DNA from: RBG-16-57-11 sp964503145
GTDB lineage: Bacteria > Chloroflexota > Anaerolineae > Anaerolineales > UBA4823
Direction of reading: 5' to 3'
DNA: 64,000 nt
NCBI GenBank assembly: GCA_964503145.1
Contig: CAZCYV010000018.1
Span: 1 to 64,000 of the forward strand
Below, piece after piece: positions 7,184 to 15,878 of the stretch. Made by a program: the position numbers and the translations under genes. How positions within the stretch are numbered: the first letter of the stretch is position 1; every line of letters begins with the position of its first letter. The notes under the pieces are model-generated. The model searched no databases. It saw nothing but the letters and a program-made list of their open reading frames with translations, and was not told the origin of the DNA.

Positions 7184-7918
7184 ATGTTCTACGAATATTA
7201 CGAGGACGAAGTAGATCTCTCAGAACTGCCAGAGCTGGAATATGACCCATATTCCTACCAAATCGTTGACGAGGTGGTCACCCTATCACCCGATCCCCTG
7301 CTGGTGACCGCGGTAGCGATCCTGGTAGGTTTGATCTTGCTCGGCGTCTTGACGCGCCTGACCAATCAGATTTTCGGCGCCGAATTTGACAAATTGACTT
7401 CCGCATCTGCCGCAATCGCAGATTCACAGATCACGCAATCCGACGCATCCACCTCTAAATCGACGGAAAAGTCGCTCTCGAAAAGCCAGAGTGGAGAATG
7501 CGCCGTCAGCGAGAGATTTCCCCAAACCATCCGGCGCTGGTGCAACCTGATCACCTATTACGCCGCCGAACACGGCTTAGATCCCGATCTCGTTGCGGCT
7601 TTAGTTTGGCTGGAGAGCGGCGGGAACGAACTGGCGTACTCCCGCAGCGGCGCGGTTGGCTTGATGCAAATCATGCCCAGGGATGGCAAGGCTGCATCTT
7701 TCATGTGCGCCAACGGCCCTTGTTTTCGGGATCGGCCTTCAATGGAAGAGCTACGTGACCCAGAATTCAACATCGCCTGGGGCACGCGCTTCTTGGCTGG
7801 CCTGATTCGAAAAAAAGGGAATCTCCGCGAAGCGCTGAAATCTTATGGGCCGATGGATGCAGGATATTCTTATTCTGACAAAGTACTGAGCATCTTCAAC
7901 CGCTACAAGAGCGACTAA
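7184..7918 (+). CDS. Membrane-anchored lytic transglycosylase (SLT domain)
   Basis: 244 residues. Residues 1-35 are acidic and Tyr-rich and presumably cytoplasmic. One membrane helix follows (about 38-58), then a Ser/Thr-rich linker (about 70-105) and a Slt70-type lytic transglycosylase domain (about 112-244). Family motifs are the catalytic E144 in LESGGN, GLMQIMP (159-165), the NIAWGTRFLAGL helix (196-207) and a Tyr-rich end (GYSYSDKVL). Family knowledge says it cleaves MurNAc-GlcNAc bonds outside the membrane. An added Cys pair in the domain (C174, C180) may form a disulfide. Its promoter is a perfect sigma-70 consensus with an SOS-like palindrome at +1. No clear Shine-Dalgarno site is visible before ATG 7184. 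It overlaps the convergent NUDIX gene by 4 bp. Confidence 0.9.
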   Translation: MFYEYYEDEVDLSELPELEYDPYSYQIVDEVVTLSPDPLLVTAVAILVGLILLGVLTRLTNQIFGAEFDKLTSASAAIADSQITQSDASTSKSTEKSLSKSQSGECAVSERFPQTIRRWCNLITYYAAEHGLDPDLVAALVWLESGGNELAYSRSGAVGLMQIMPRDGKAASFMCANGPCFRDRPSMEELRDPEFNIAWGTRFLAGLIRKKGNLREALKSYGPMDAGYSYSDKVLSIFNRYKSD

Positions 7919-8391
7919 GGACTTTCGGCCAAAGGATAGAAAACAACGCTATGCTCAACCAGCTTTCCGTCTTTGTACACCAGCTTGCCTGAGAAGACCC
8001 CTGGAAGATCCAACCATGGGATGAAAAGCCGATCGCCCTCCCACAGGTTGAGCTGCAACAAATCCCGATCCTCGATCCACTCCAGCCGGCCCTCTGGAGA
8101 ATCGATCAGCTCCCCTTCCGCCGTCGCCACAAACACAAATGCATACCAGTCCTCGTCGTTTGCAAAGCCCGGAAAGGTCAACAATCCCTTGTATATCAAA
8201 TCCTTAACGGTTAACCCCGACTCTTCGCCGATCTCCCGAACAGCGCATTCTTCTGGCGTCTCGCCGGGTTCTAACTTTCCACCCAGCCCATTCCATTTTC
8301 CCAGATGCATATCATTGGGCTTCTTGTTCCGATACACCATCAGCGTCTTGCCATCCCGGCGGACGTAACATAGCGTGCCCAGCTTGGTCAT
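7915..8391 (-). CDS. NUDIX hydrolase, MutT/8-oxo-dGTPase-like
   Basis: 158 residues. The NUDIX box runs from about residue 37 (GGKLEPGETPEECAVREIG then EESGL), matching Gx5Ex7REUxEExGU, so the Mg-binding glutamates are intact. NUDIX enzymes hydrolyse nucleoside diphosphates linked to another group. The GKWNGLGGK context resembles 8-oxo-dGTP diphosphatases, but the substrate is not certain. It is last in a four-gene operon (methyltransferase, Suc/Fer, SDR, NUDIX) with 4-7 bp gaps, and starts 7 bp after the SDR stop. Confidence 0.92.
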   Translation of the reverse strand: MTKLGTLCYVRRDGKTLMVYRNKKPNDMHLGKWNGLGGKLEPGETPEECAVREIGEESGLTVKDLIYKGLLTFPGFANDEDWYAFVFVATAEGELIDSPEGRLEWIEDRDLLQLNLWEGDRLFIPWLDLPGVFSGKLVYKDGKLVEHSVVFYPLAESP

Positions 8392-8398
8392 ACGATGG

Positions 8399-9121
8399 TT
8401 ATTCCCAAGGATTCAACATAGTCTGGATCAAAATCGGCGTGCCGATCTTGATATTCTCCCGGCGGGTCAACAGCCAGATCGCCAGGTCGGCTATATCCTC
8501 GGGGTAAAGACATTTCGAATGGTCCAGACCAGCGGAGTTTTCAGTCATCTCTGTGACGACCATGCCCGGACAGATCGTGTTGACGCGGATATTGTATTCC
8601 TGCACCTCACGCTGGACGAATTCACCAAAATCGTTCAGTGCGTGCTTCGAAACGCCGTAGGCCGTGTCTCCGGCGTAATACTCGATCCCCGATTCGGAAC
8701 TGATATTGATGATGTGGCCGCTGCGCTGCTGTCGCATAATCGGCAAGACCGCCCGAGTCAGCAGAAAAGGCGCACGAAGGTTGGTGTTCATCACCCGATC
8801 CCAAACCTCCACCTCCAGTTCGTGTAGCGGACCACCCTCATACAGACCAGCGTTATTGACCAATATGTCGATCCGGCTAAAGGCGTCGATCACAGCTTCA
8901 ATCAGCCGTTTGACATCCCCTTCTGCAGCGACATCTGCCCGGATTGCCTGGGCAACGCCGCCTTTTTTCTGGATCTGGCGAGCAGTATCCTCGATCCGCT
9001 CCAGGCGCCGGCCGCACACGACCACACTCGCCCCCTCATCTGCCAGCGCCAGCGCAATGCCGCGCCCAATCCCCGTACCGCCGCCGGTGACAATGGCCAC
9101 TTTTCCATCCAGATGTTTCAT
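8399..9121 (-). CDS. Short-chain dehydrogenase/reductase
   Basis: 240 residues with a Rossmann fold: TGGGTGIGRG (about 12-21) binds NAD(P), NNAG (about 89-92) and the catalytic Ser/Tyr/Lys set (NISSESG, then YGVSK) are all present. CGRR after the second strand suggests NADP preference. The length is typical of classical SDRs such as FabG-like 3-oxoacyl reductases, but the substrate cannot be assigned. It starts 7 bp after the Suc/Fer stop in the same operon. Confidence 0.92.
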   Translation of the reverse strand: MKHLDGKVAIVTGGGTGIGRGIALALADEGASVVVCGRRLERIEDTARQIQKKGGVAQAIRADVAAEGDVKRLIEAVIDAFSRIDILVNNAGLYEGGPLHELEVEVWDRVMNTNLRAPFLLTRAVLPIMRQQRSGHIINISSESGIEYYAGDTAYGVSKHALNDFGEFVQREVQEYNIRVNTICPGMVVTEMTENSAGLDHSKCLYPEDIADLAIWLLTRRENIKIGTPILIQTMLNPWE

Positions 9122-9128
9122 CGTCGTC

Positions 9129-10061
9129 TCACTTCTCTAGCAACTGGAATTCATAACGTACTATGGGCGTGCTTTTATCCAGCGTACAGCTTTCGAAGAC
9201 GCTCTGTCCTATTTCCACTGCGCGCGTCCGAATATGGAACGGATTACCATCCGGCAGAGACTCGAACCGCACCTGCCATTCCCCATTCCCTACGTCTTGC
9301 ACATCCAACAGCCTGTAAGCATCGATAGCATCAACCCCTTGTTGCTGGCGCAGATAATATTCTGCAGCCTGCGCAACCGGCGGAACGCTGAGCCGGCCGC
9401 GCAGGTTAGGCAAATAAATGCGCCCATTGCGGTCAGCATGCAGGATAGCCAACGCGTTCTCTGGGCGCACCCGCCCATATAGCACCCCATTGGGGAGACA
9501 AATCAAATTCGCAGCAAAGCGATGACCGCCCACGTGCGTGGACTGCCACACCAGCGGTTCAGGGCTGGTTTGCGCCGCTGCGGACAGGGCGTTGTAAACT
9601 CCAATGCCGTGGCGCGCGCAACATAGATCACGCCGCCCGTTGGTGCACACCAGATACAAAGGCAGTTCCCGGCGGTGCGAGTCGTTCGGCGTCCCGCCCG
9701 CCAGAATAGCAGGGATATCCAGATCCAATAGTTCCAGGTAATCCCCAAGCTGGAAAGCATACAGGCCAGACGGTCGTTGAGATAGCGAAGCTACAAAGAA
9801 GCGAATGCCCGATCCATGGCGTTGTCGGTCCTCGGTCTTGATCAACAGAGTCTTCAAATTTCGCACCGTTTTGCCCAGCTCGTTCAGGCGGGCTTTCACC
9901 GCCTCCGGGATTTCGCTTTGCTCCAAAGCCTTTTGCCCCCAGGCGCCCGTATATTCCAGGAGCAAAAAGGCCTGCGTCTGCGTAGCGCTGCCATACAATG
10001 GCTCATCCGCCTGCAGAGAAATATCCGAACAATATACAGGTTCCTGATTTGCAGTTGCCAT
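9129..10061 (-). CDS. Sucrase/ferredoxin-like (thioredoxin-fold) protein
   Basis: 310 residues of the Suc_Fer-like family. Diagnostic elements are C11 in the N-terminal YCSD, C139 with the RDLCC pair C147/C148 (CTNGRRDLCCARHG), and the STHVGGHRFAAN segment that resembles the 2Fe-2S binding region of thioredoxin-like ferredoxins. It is probably a cytoplasmic redox protein that may bind a 2Fe-2S cluster. The name sucrase is historical and no sucrase activity is implied. Its AGGTGAG ribosome site overlaps the methyltransferase stop (gap 4 bp), so translation is coupled. The reductase downstream may share a redox role. Confidence 0.85.
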   Translation of the reverse strand: MATANQEPVYCSDISLQADEPLYGSATQTQAFLLLEYTGAWGQKALEQSEIPEAVKARLNELGKTVRNLKTLLIKTEDRQRHGSGIRFFVASLSQRPSGLYAFQLGDYLELLDLDIPAILAGGTPNDSHRRELPLYLVCTNGRRDLCCARHGIGVYNALSAAAQTSPEPLVWQSTHVGGHRFAANLICLPNGVLYGRVRPENALAILHADRNGRIYLPNLRGRLSVPPVAQAAEYYLRQQQGVDAIDAYRLLDVQDVGNGEWQVRFESLPDGNPFHIRTRAVEIGQSVFESCTLDKSTPIVRYEFQLLEK

Positions 10062-10065
10062 ACAC

Positions 10066-10809
10066 TCACCTGTATTTCACGGGATTTAGCAAATACAGCG
10101 CCCAGCCAAAATACTCCCGCCCGTAAGCGAAGTACTCATCCTGGCTCTCGTGCAGATGATCGATCACCTGCTGGCGCTCAGGATGACCAGGGTTTTCCTC
10201 AATCCAGCGCAGCAACCCGTCCCAGTTGCTGGCCTCATAGCGATCCCAATCATCATGGCTGGCTCGGACGACATACTGCACATCGAAGCCCTCCTGCCAT
10301 GCGGTGCGCAGCAGCCATGTTTCGCTGTGGAACTCCGTCTGCGCCTGCGCCAGGTCTGGCGGCACGGTTGTTTTCAACCAGTATGGCTCGCCGATGACGA
10401 TCTTGCCAGCCGGGCGGATGGCGCGCCGCATCGCCTGCACTGCCTGTCGGAAGCCGCCCCAGATAAACGAGGCGCCCACGCAGGCGGCGTAGTCGAACAT
10501 ACCGGGCTCGAAGACGTAGTCCGCGCCGTTCCCATGGATGATTTCCAGCCGCTCTGATAGACCTCGGCTGGCGACTTTAGCCTGCGCCCGCTGCACCGCC
10601 TTGTGGCGGATATCGATGCCCAGTCCAGAAATGCCGAAGTTTTCCGCCCATAGGACCAGCGGTTCGGCGTAGCCGCAACCGAAATCGATCAGCCGCTCTC
10701 CCGGCGCCATGCCGGCGACACGGCCAATAGTCAAGATCTTCTCAGCCGAGATGGGATTGACCAGTTCGATATTGCGCTCGGCGATGTCTTTCAGTTCCAG
10801 GAAATTCAT
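10066..10809 (-). CDS. Class I SAM-dependent methyltransferase
   Basis: 247 residues from ATG 10809 (GGAAG lies 3 bp upstream; the frame continues to 10857 but only through a hairpin). SAM-binding motif I is LIDFGCGYAEPL, followed by GLGIDI (motif post-I, Asp for the ribose) and a motif around AACVGASFIWGG. It is a soluble Rossmann methyltransferase of the UbiE/COQ5-like class. The acceptor is unknown. It opens the operon with Suc/Fer, SDR and NUDIX. Confidence 0.88.
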   Translation of the reverse strand: MNFLELKDIAERNIELVNPISAEKILTIGRVAGMAPGERLIDFGCGYAEPLVLWAENFGISGLGIDIRHKAVQRAQAKVASRGLSERLEIIHGNGADYVFEPGMFDYAACVGASFIWGGFRQAVQAMRRAIRPAGKIVIGEPYWLKTTVPPDLAQAQTEFHSETWLLRTAWQEGFDVQYVVRASHDDWDRYEASNWDGLLRWIEENPGHPERQQVIDHLHESQDEYFAYGREYFGWALYLLNPVKYR

Positions 10810-10821
10810 TCTTCCAAACCC

Positions 10822-10850
10822 ACCTGGCGAGCGCGTTGCGCTCGCCAGGT
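10822..10850 (-). terminator. Perfect 13-bp hairpin after ferritin
   Basis: ACCTGGCGAGCGC (10822-10834) and GCGCTCGCCAGGT (10838-10850) pair perfectly around a 3-nt loop, 23 bp after the ferritin stop and 12 bp before the methyltransferase ATG. No U-tract follows on the minus strand, so it may be an RNA end-stabilising element rather than a classical terminator. Confidence 0.6.
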
Positions 10851-10872
10851 CAGGCATTTACAATCGGAGCGG

Positions 10873-11367
10873 TTACTCCTCTTCCCGCTTCCCAACGTGA
10901 TGGTCGATATTGAGCAGGATACCCTTGTGGTCTTCGGCCATCTGGAGTTGGTCGATGATTGCGCTGGCGTTCTTCTCTTCTTCGACCTGCTCGTCGATGA
11001 ACCAGTGCAGCATGACCTGGGTGGGATAATCGTTCTCCTTCAGCGCCAGCTCATACAGGCGGTGGATTGTGCCGGTGACTTTCTGTTCATGCGCAAACAC
11101 CATCTTGAAGACCTCCAGCGGCGTGCCGAACTCTTTCGGCGGGGCGTCGATCGCCAGAAGCTCAACCCGCCCGTTGCGGTCGTTGATGAAGTCGAAGAAC
11201 TTCATGGCATGCTCGGTCTCTTCTTCGGCCTGCAAGCGAGTCCAGCGGGCAAATCCAGGGAAGCCAGCAGCTTCGAAGTGCGCCGACATCGCCAGATATA
11301 AATACGCTGAATACAGCTCGTTCTTAATCTGTTCGTTTAGGGCTTTTTGCAATGCATCGCTTAACAT
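10873..11367 (-). CDS. ftnA: Bacterial non-heme ferritin
   Basis: 164 residues with the FtnA ferroxidase set: E17, E50 and H53 (EEETEH), E94, Q127 and E130. The fold is a four-helix bundle forming a 24-mer that oxidises and stores iron. A clear AAGGAGAG site precedes ATG 11367. Upstream on the minus strand a TATAAT (11441-11436) could be the -10. No obvious Fur box was recognised. A strong hairpin lies right after the stop, so it is probably monocistronic. Confidence 0.96.
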   Translation of the reverse strand: MLSDALQKALNEQIKNELYSAYLYLAMSAHFEAAGFPGFARWTRLQAEEETEHAMKFFDFINDRNGRVELLAIDAPPKEFGTPLEVFKMVFAHEQKVTGTIHRLYELALKENDYPTQVMLHWFIDEQVEEEKNASAIIDQLQMAEDHKGILLNIDHHVGKREEE

Positions 11368-11527
11368 GGTTTACTCTCCTTATATAGGTATTGAGTGAGA
11401 TAGGGATATATCAGGTCGCCGTCGTATCGTCGAGCATTATAAACCTGATCGTGGTGGAGTTCCATACACAGCAAATATACCACAGGCAAAACCCAAATTC
11501 TGTAGGCGTTGCATAAGAGCGCATGCC

Positions 11528-12313
11528 TCAGGGCTTGCGCGGCGGTAATGGAAAGAAAGAGCTGGTACGGCGGACGTAATCTTCGTAGCCTGGCTTGGTC
11601 TCCTGCAGAGACTTTTCCAACAGGTGAACGCCAGACACCCGCAGCAGCAGGAAGGTCATCAACAACGGGCTGAAGACAGACCACCAGCCGCCAGCGCTTA
11701 AGGCGATCAGGTAAAAGCCCCACCACTGCGCCGCATCGCCAAAGTAATTAGGATGGCGGGTGTAGCGCCAGAGGCCGGTCGTAAGCAACTTGCCGCGGTT
11801 GGCCGGATCGGCTCTAAAGCGGGCGAGTTGCAAATCGCCGATTGCCTCGAAGAAGAAGCCAATCCCCCAAACGACGATCCCCAACCCATCGAGCCAGGCC
11901 AGGCGAGATGGAACCGGGCTGATCTGCGCCGCCAGCAACGGCGATGAAATTAACCATTGCAAAGCGCCCTGCAACAGGAAGACCTGGAAGAAGCTCGACC
12001 ACCACCAGCGCGCCCCGGCTGTACGCCGCCAGGCAGCGTAGCGGTAATCCTCTGGTTTTCCCCAATTGCGCCACAGGATGTACAAAGACAGGCGCGCTCC
12101 CCACAGGGTGACCAGGGCGCAGATGAGCAACCTGCGCGTCAGGGCGCCCTGCGGCGTGAGGGCGAAATACACCCAAACGGCCAGGACAAAACCCACGCCC
12201 CAAAAGACATCTACAATACTGGCGTTGCGCAGTCCCAGACTGGTCAGCCAGAGAACAACCATCATGACCAGAATTGTCAGCCCGGCAATCAGCCAGATTT
12301 GCACAAAACCCAT
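11528..12313 (-). CDS. DUF1295 membrane protein (steroid-5-alpha-reductase/ICMT-like)
   Basis: 261 residues from ATG 12313 (CAGGAG 8 bp upstream; the open frame to 12379 is not needed). There are about six hydrophobic helices. The C-terminal hallmark GLWRYTRHPNYFGDAAQWWGFYL and a KPGYEDYVRRTSSFFP ending are typical of DUF1295 and related membrane reductases and methyltransferases, where RHPNY binds NADPH or SAM. The substrate is unknown; lipid or isoprenoid modification is plausible. It is divergent from the Tricorn gene. Confidence 0.88.
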   Translation of the reverse strand: MGFVQIWLIAGLTILVMMVVLWLTSLGLRNASIVDVFWGVGFVLAVWVYFALTPQGALTRRLLICALVTLWGARLSLYILWRNWGKPEDYRYAAWRRTAGARWWWSSFFQVFLLQGALQWLISSPLLAAQISPVPSRLAWLDGLGIVVWGIGFFFEAIGDLQLARFRADPANRGKLLTTGLWRYTRHPNYFGDAAQWWGFYLIALSAGGWWSVFSPLLMTFLLLRVSGVHLLEKSLQETKPGYEDYVRRTSSFFPLPPRKP

Positions 12314-12453
12314 TCTGGCGCTCCTGAATGAGACGATTATAGCACGGCGCTCCCTTGCATTTTGTTGTGATTGCTCCACCCTTCCGGAAAGTGCAATTAT
12401 GGTAAACTTCCCCTGTCATTCATCCTGCCATAGAAAAGATTCAGGAAAACGCG

Positions 12454-15400
12454 ATGGCCCAGGGTTATTACCGTCAGCCAACTATTTACCAGGACAACGT
12501 GGTCTTCGTCAGCGAGGACGACCTGTGGTCGGCCCCCGCCAGCGGTGGGATTGCTCGTCGCCTCACCTCTAACCTGGGCAAAGCCGGTCAACCGCGCTTC
12601 TCGCCCGACGGCAGCATGCTGGCTTTCCTCGGCAGCGAGGAAGGCCAGCCAGAAATCTATGTAATGCCAGCCAGCGGCGGGACGGAGAAGCGCCTGACCT
12701 ATCTGGGCGGCGGGCTGTGTCTGACAGCAGGGTGGACCAACGACGGGAAAATCATCTTCGCCAACAGCGCCGAGCACTGGTATTTGCGCTTCACCTACCT
12801 GTACACCATTGACCCCGCAGGCGGAGCGCCGCAACGCCTGGATTACGGCCTGGCTCGAGCAATTGCCTATGGGCCGAACGGCGGTATCGTGCTGGGTCGC
12901 AACACCGACGAGCCGGCGCGCTGGAAGCGCTATCGCGGCGGCACTACCGGCCAATTGTGGATCGATGAAAACGGCTCTGGCGAATTCAAGCAACTGCTTT
13001 CGGGGTTGAGCAACCTGACCTCGCCGATGTGGCTATACCCAAAGGGCGGATCAGGGCGGATTTACTTCCTATCCGACCATGAAGGCATCGGCAACCTGTA
13101 TTCTTGCCTGCCCACTGGGGAAGACCTGCGGCGTCACACCCATCACGAAGACTTTTACGCCCGCAATGCCTCAACGGACGGAAAACGTATCGTCTATCAT
13201 GCCGGGGCAGATCTGTACTTGTATGACCCTGAAACCGACCTGTCTAGCCTGATCCCAATCGAATATCATTCGCCGCGCGTTCAGCGCAATCGCAAATTCG
13301 TCAACGCAGCCAGTTACCTGGAAGACTGGGCCATACATCCCAAAGGTCAGGCGACGGCGGTCGTCTCGCGCGGCAAACTGTTCACCTTCTCCAACTGGGA
13401 GGGGCCAGTCACCCAATTTAGCGAGGATAGCCCGGCGCCAGCGGAGGAAGAGCAAATCGCAGGTATACGCTACCGCCTGCCGCAGTGGTTGCCGGACGGC
13501 AAACGGCTGATCGCAGTGACCGATTCCCCTGGCGAGGAGACCTTTGTAATCTTCAGCCAGGCGAACGGCCAGATAGAGTCAAAGCTGATCCAGGCGGGAG
13601 ACATCGGACGACCGGTGCGCCTGGCGGTCAACCCGGTAAAAGAAGAGATCGTCTTCAGCAATCATCGCTATGAGCTGCTGTGGATGAAACTGGACAGTGG
13701 AGAGGTGCGTCAGATCGACCGCGGCGTTGCCGATCACATCGGCGGCTTTAGCTGGTCGCCGGACGGGGAATGGGTGGCTTACAGCGTTTCAGTCTCTCTA
13801 GAGTCTTCGGTGATCAAGCTCTGGCGCAGCGAAAGCGGGGAGATCACCCAACTCACTCAGCCGCTGCTCGATGACACCGTCCCAGCCTTCGACCCACAAG
13901 GCCGATTCTTGTACTTCCTTTCGCAACGCACCTTCAATCCGGTGTATGATGCGTTGCACTTCGAACTGAGCTTCCCCCGCGGCGAGAAGCCTTATCTGAT
14001 CACGCTACGCAAGGATCTCGGCTCGCCATTCGTCCCCAGGCCGGCTCTGGAAGAGGCCCCAGAAACAGAGAAGGACCAGGCTTCGCAGGGAGAAAGCGAC
14101 GAAACGTCCACCGAAGAGGCAGCCTCCGAGAAGGATCAGGCCAAAACCGGGGAAGCGGAGCAGAAACCGTCATCGAAGCTACAAATCGACCTGGAAGGCA
14201 TCCAGGAGCGCATCATTGCCTTTCCGGTGTCCGAGGGCCTGTATGGGCGAATCCTTGGCACTCAAGATGGCAGAGTGCTATATAGTCGCTACCCACTGCG
14301 CAGCGCCCTGGAACGGGCGCCGATGTCCAACGCGCCCCGGGCAGATGGCCAACTGTTGAGCTACAACTTCGAAGAACAGAAAGAAGAAGTCTTGTTTTCC
14401 GATGTGACGGCTTTCACCCTCTCCGCAGATGGGCGAACGGTGCTGTACCGCTCCGGCAACTCCCTGCGGGCGTTCAAGGCGGGCGAAAAACCAGGCGCCG
14501 AGAATCACGGCTACAATCGCAAGAGCGGCTGGATCGATTTGGGGCGGGTGAAGGTGCTGGTGACCCCAGGAGCGGAATGGCGCCAGATGTATCGTGAGGC
14601 CTGGCGCTTGCAGCGGGACCAATTCTGGACGCCGGACATGTCCCAGGTGGATTGGGTTGGGATTTACGACCGCTATCTTCCGCTGATCGAGCGAGTGGGT
14701 TGTCGTTCCGAGTTTTCGGACATGATGTGGGAGATGCAGGGCGAGTTGGGCACTTCGCACACTTATGAAATCGGGGGCGATTACCGCCCCGAACCGCGCT
14801 ACCTGCAAGGCTTCTTGGGGGCAGATTTCGAATATAGTCCTGAGGTAGACGCCTGGCGCATTACTGCTATTCATCAGGGCGACGCCTGGGAAGAGGAGCA
14901 GGACTCACCGCTGCTTCGCCCTGGCGTCAACGTCCAGGTCGGCGACCTGTTGCTGGCGATCAACGGCAGACGTCTAAGCCGCAGCCTGTCGCCCAGTATG
15001 GCATTGATCAACCTGGCTGGCGAGGAGGTCTCCCTGACCCTGGTCTCGGGATCGAACCCGGATGGGAACGAGCCCCGCAGCGTGATCGTGGAGACCCTGC
15101 GAGATGAAGGGCCGTTGCGCTATCGCCAATGGGTCAATCGCAACCGCCAGCAGGTACACGCAGCCAGCCAGGGGCGCATCGGCTATGTGCATATCCCCGA
15201 TATGGGGGCGGAGGGCTTTGCAGAGTTTCATCGCGGTTTTCTGCCGGAGGTCAAGCGTGAAGGGCTGATCGTCGATGTACGCTTCAATCGCGGCGGGCTT
15301 GTCTCTTCGCTGATCCTGGAGAAGCTCGCCCGGCGCAGCGTGGCCTATGTGGCAGCGCGCTGGATGCAACTGCCGCGACCTTATCCAATGTACGCCATTG

Positions 15401-15819
15401 CCGGCCCGCTCGTAGCGCTGACCAACGAATTTGCCGGCTCGGACGGCGATATTTTCTCCCACGCCTTCAAGTTGATGAAATTAGGCCCGCTGATCGGGAA
15501 ACGCACCTGGGGCGGCGTGATCGGCATCAATCCCAGCCGCTTTTTAGTGGACGGAACACTCATCACTCAGCCGGAGTACGCCTTCTGGTTCTCAGACGTA
15601 GGCTGGCAAGTGGAGAACTACGGCACCGATCCGGACATCGAGGTGGATATCCTGCCGCAGGACTATGCCCAGGGACGCGACCCGCAGCTTGAGCGGGCGA
15701 TCGCCGAGGCGATGCGCTTGCTGGAAGCCAATCCCCCCAGTTCGCCCGATTTCTCTCGGAAGCCAAGCAAGGCAGCGCCGAAGCTCCCGCCGCGAAGGCA
15801 GGGCAGCGCGCACCAATGA
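12454..15819 (+). CDS. tri: Tricorn protease homologue
   Basis: 1121 residues. The N-terminal half is WD40/PD40-type beta-propeller (repeats such as PRFSPDGSMLAFLG). An acidic low-complexity linker lies at about 530-570. The C-terminal part carries the Tricorn C1 domain, a PDZ domain (about 820-900) and the S41-type core. The active site is readable: H769 (GTSHTYE), nucleophile S996 with D997 (EFAGSDGD) and E1054 (VENYGTDPD), matching H746, S965/D966 and E1023 of Thermoplasma Tricorn. It degrades oligopeptides downstream of cytosolic proteases; D997 suggests a preference for basic P1 residues. No signal peptide, so cytoplasmic. DppA follows 59 bp later on the same strand. Confidence 0.95.
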   Translation: MAQGYYRQPTIYQDNVVFVSEDDLWSAPASGGIARRLTSNLGKAGQPRFSPDGSMLAFLGSEEGQPEIYVMPASGGTEKRLTYLGGGLCLTAGWTNDGKIIFANSAEHWYLRFTYLYTIDPAGGAPQRLDYGLARAIAYGPNGGIVLGRNTDEPARWKRYRGGTTGQLWIDENGSGEFKQLLSGLSNLTSPMWLYPKGGSGRIYFLSDHEGIGNLYSCLPTGEDLRRHTHHEDFYARNASTDGKRIVYHAGADLYLYDPETDLSSLIPIEYHSPRVQRNRKFVNAASYLEDWAIHPKGQATAVVSRGKLFTFSNWEGPVTQFSEDSPAPAEEEQIAGIRYRLPQWLPDGKRLIAVTDSPGEETFVIFSQANGQIESKLIQAGDIGRPVRLAVNPVKEEIVFSNHRYELLWMKLDSGEVRQIDRGVADHIGGFSWSPDGEWVAYSVSVSLESSVIKLWRSESGEITQLTQPLLDDTVPAFDPQGRFLYFLSQRTFNPVYDALHFELSFPRGEKPYLITLRKDLGSPFVPRPALEEAPETEKDQASQGESDETSTEEAASEKDQAKTGEAEQKPSSKLQIDLEGIQERIIAFPVSEGLYGRILGTQDGRVLYSRYPLRSALERAPMSNAPRADGQLLSYNFEEQKEEVLFSDVTAFTLSADGRTVLYRSGNSLRAFKAGEKPGAENHGYNRKSGWIDLGRVKVLVTPGAEWRQMYREAWRLQRDQFWTPDMSQVDWVGIYDRYLPLIERVGCRSEFSDMMWEMQGELGTSHTYEIGGDYRPEPRYLQGFLGADFEYSPEVDAWRITAIHQGDAWEEEQDSPLLRPGVNVQVGDLLLAINGRRLSRSLSPSMALINLAGEEVSLTLVSGSNPDGNEPRSVIVETLRDEGPLRYRQWVNRNRQQVHAASQGRIGYVHIPDMGAEGFAEFHRGFLPEVKREGLIVDVRFNRGGLVSSLILEKLARRSVAYVAARWMQLPRPYPMYAIAGPLVALTNEFAGSDGDIFSHAFKLMKLGPLIGKRTWGGVIGINPSRFLVDGTLITQPEYAFWFSDVGWQVENYGTDPDIEVDILPQDYAQGRDPQLERAIAEAMRLLEANPPSSPDFSRKPSKAAPKLPPRRQGSAHQ

Positions 15820-15878
15820 CGAGAAATGCCGCTAATTCTGTTTAGAAACGATCCTTTCTCTCAGGAGTTCATCAAACC

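Noticed and set aside
11361..11726. Minus-strand 121-residue ORF overlapping ferritin and DUF1295 genes
   Set aside because: It overlaps the DUF1295 coding region in another frame and has no recognisable features.
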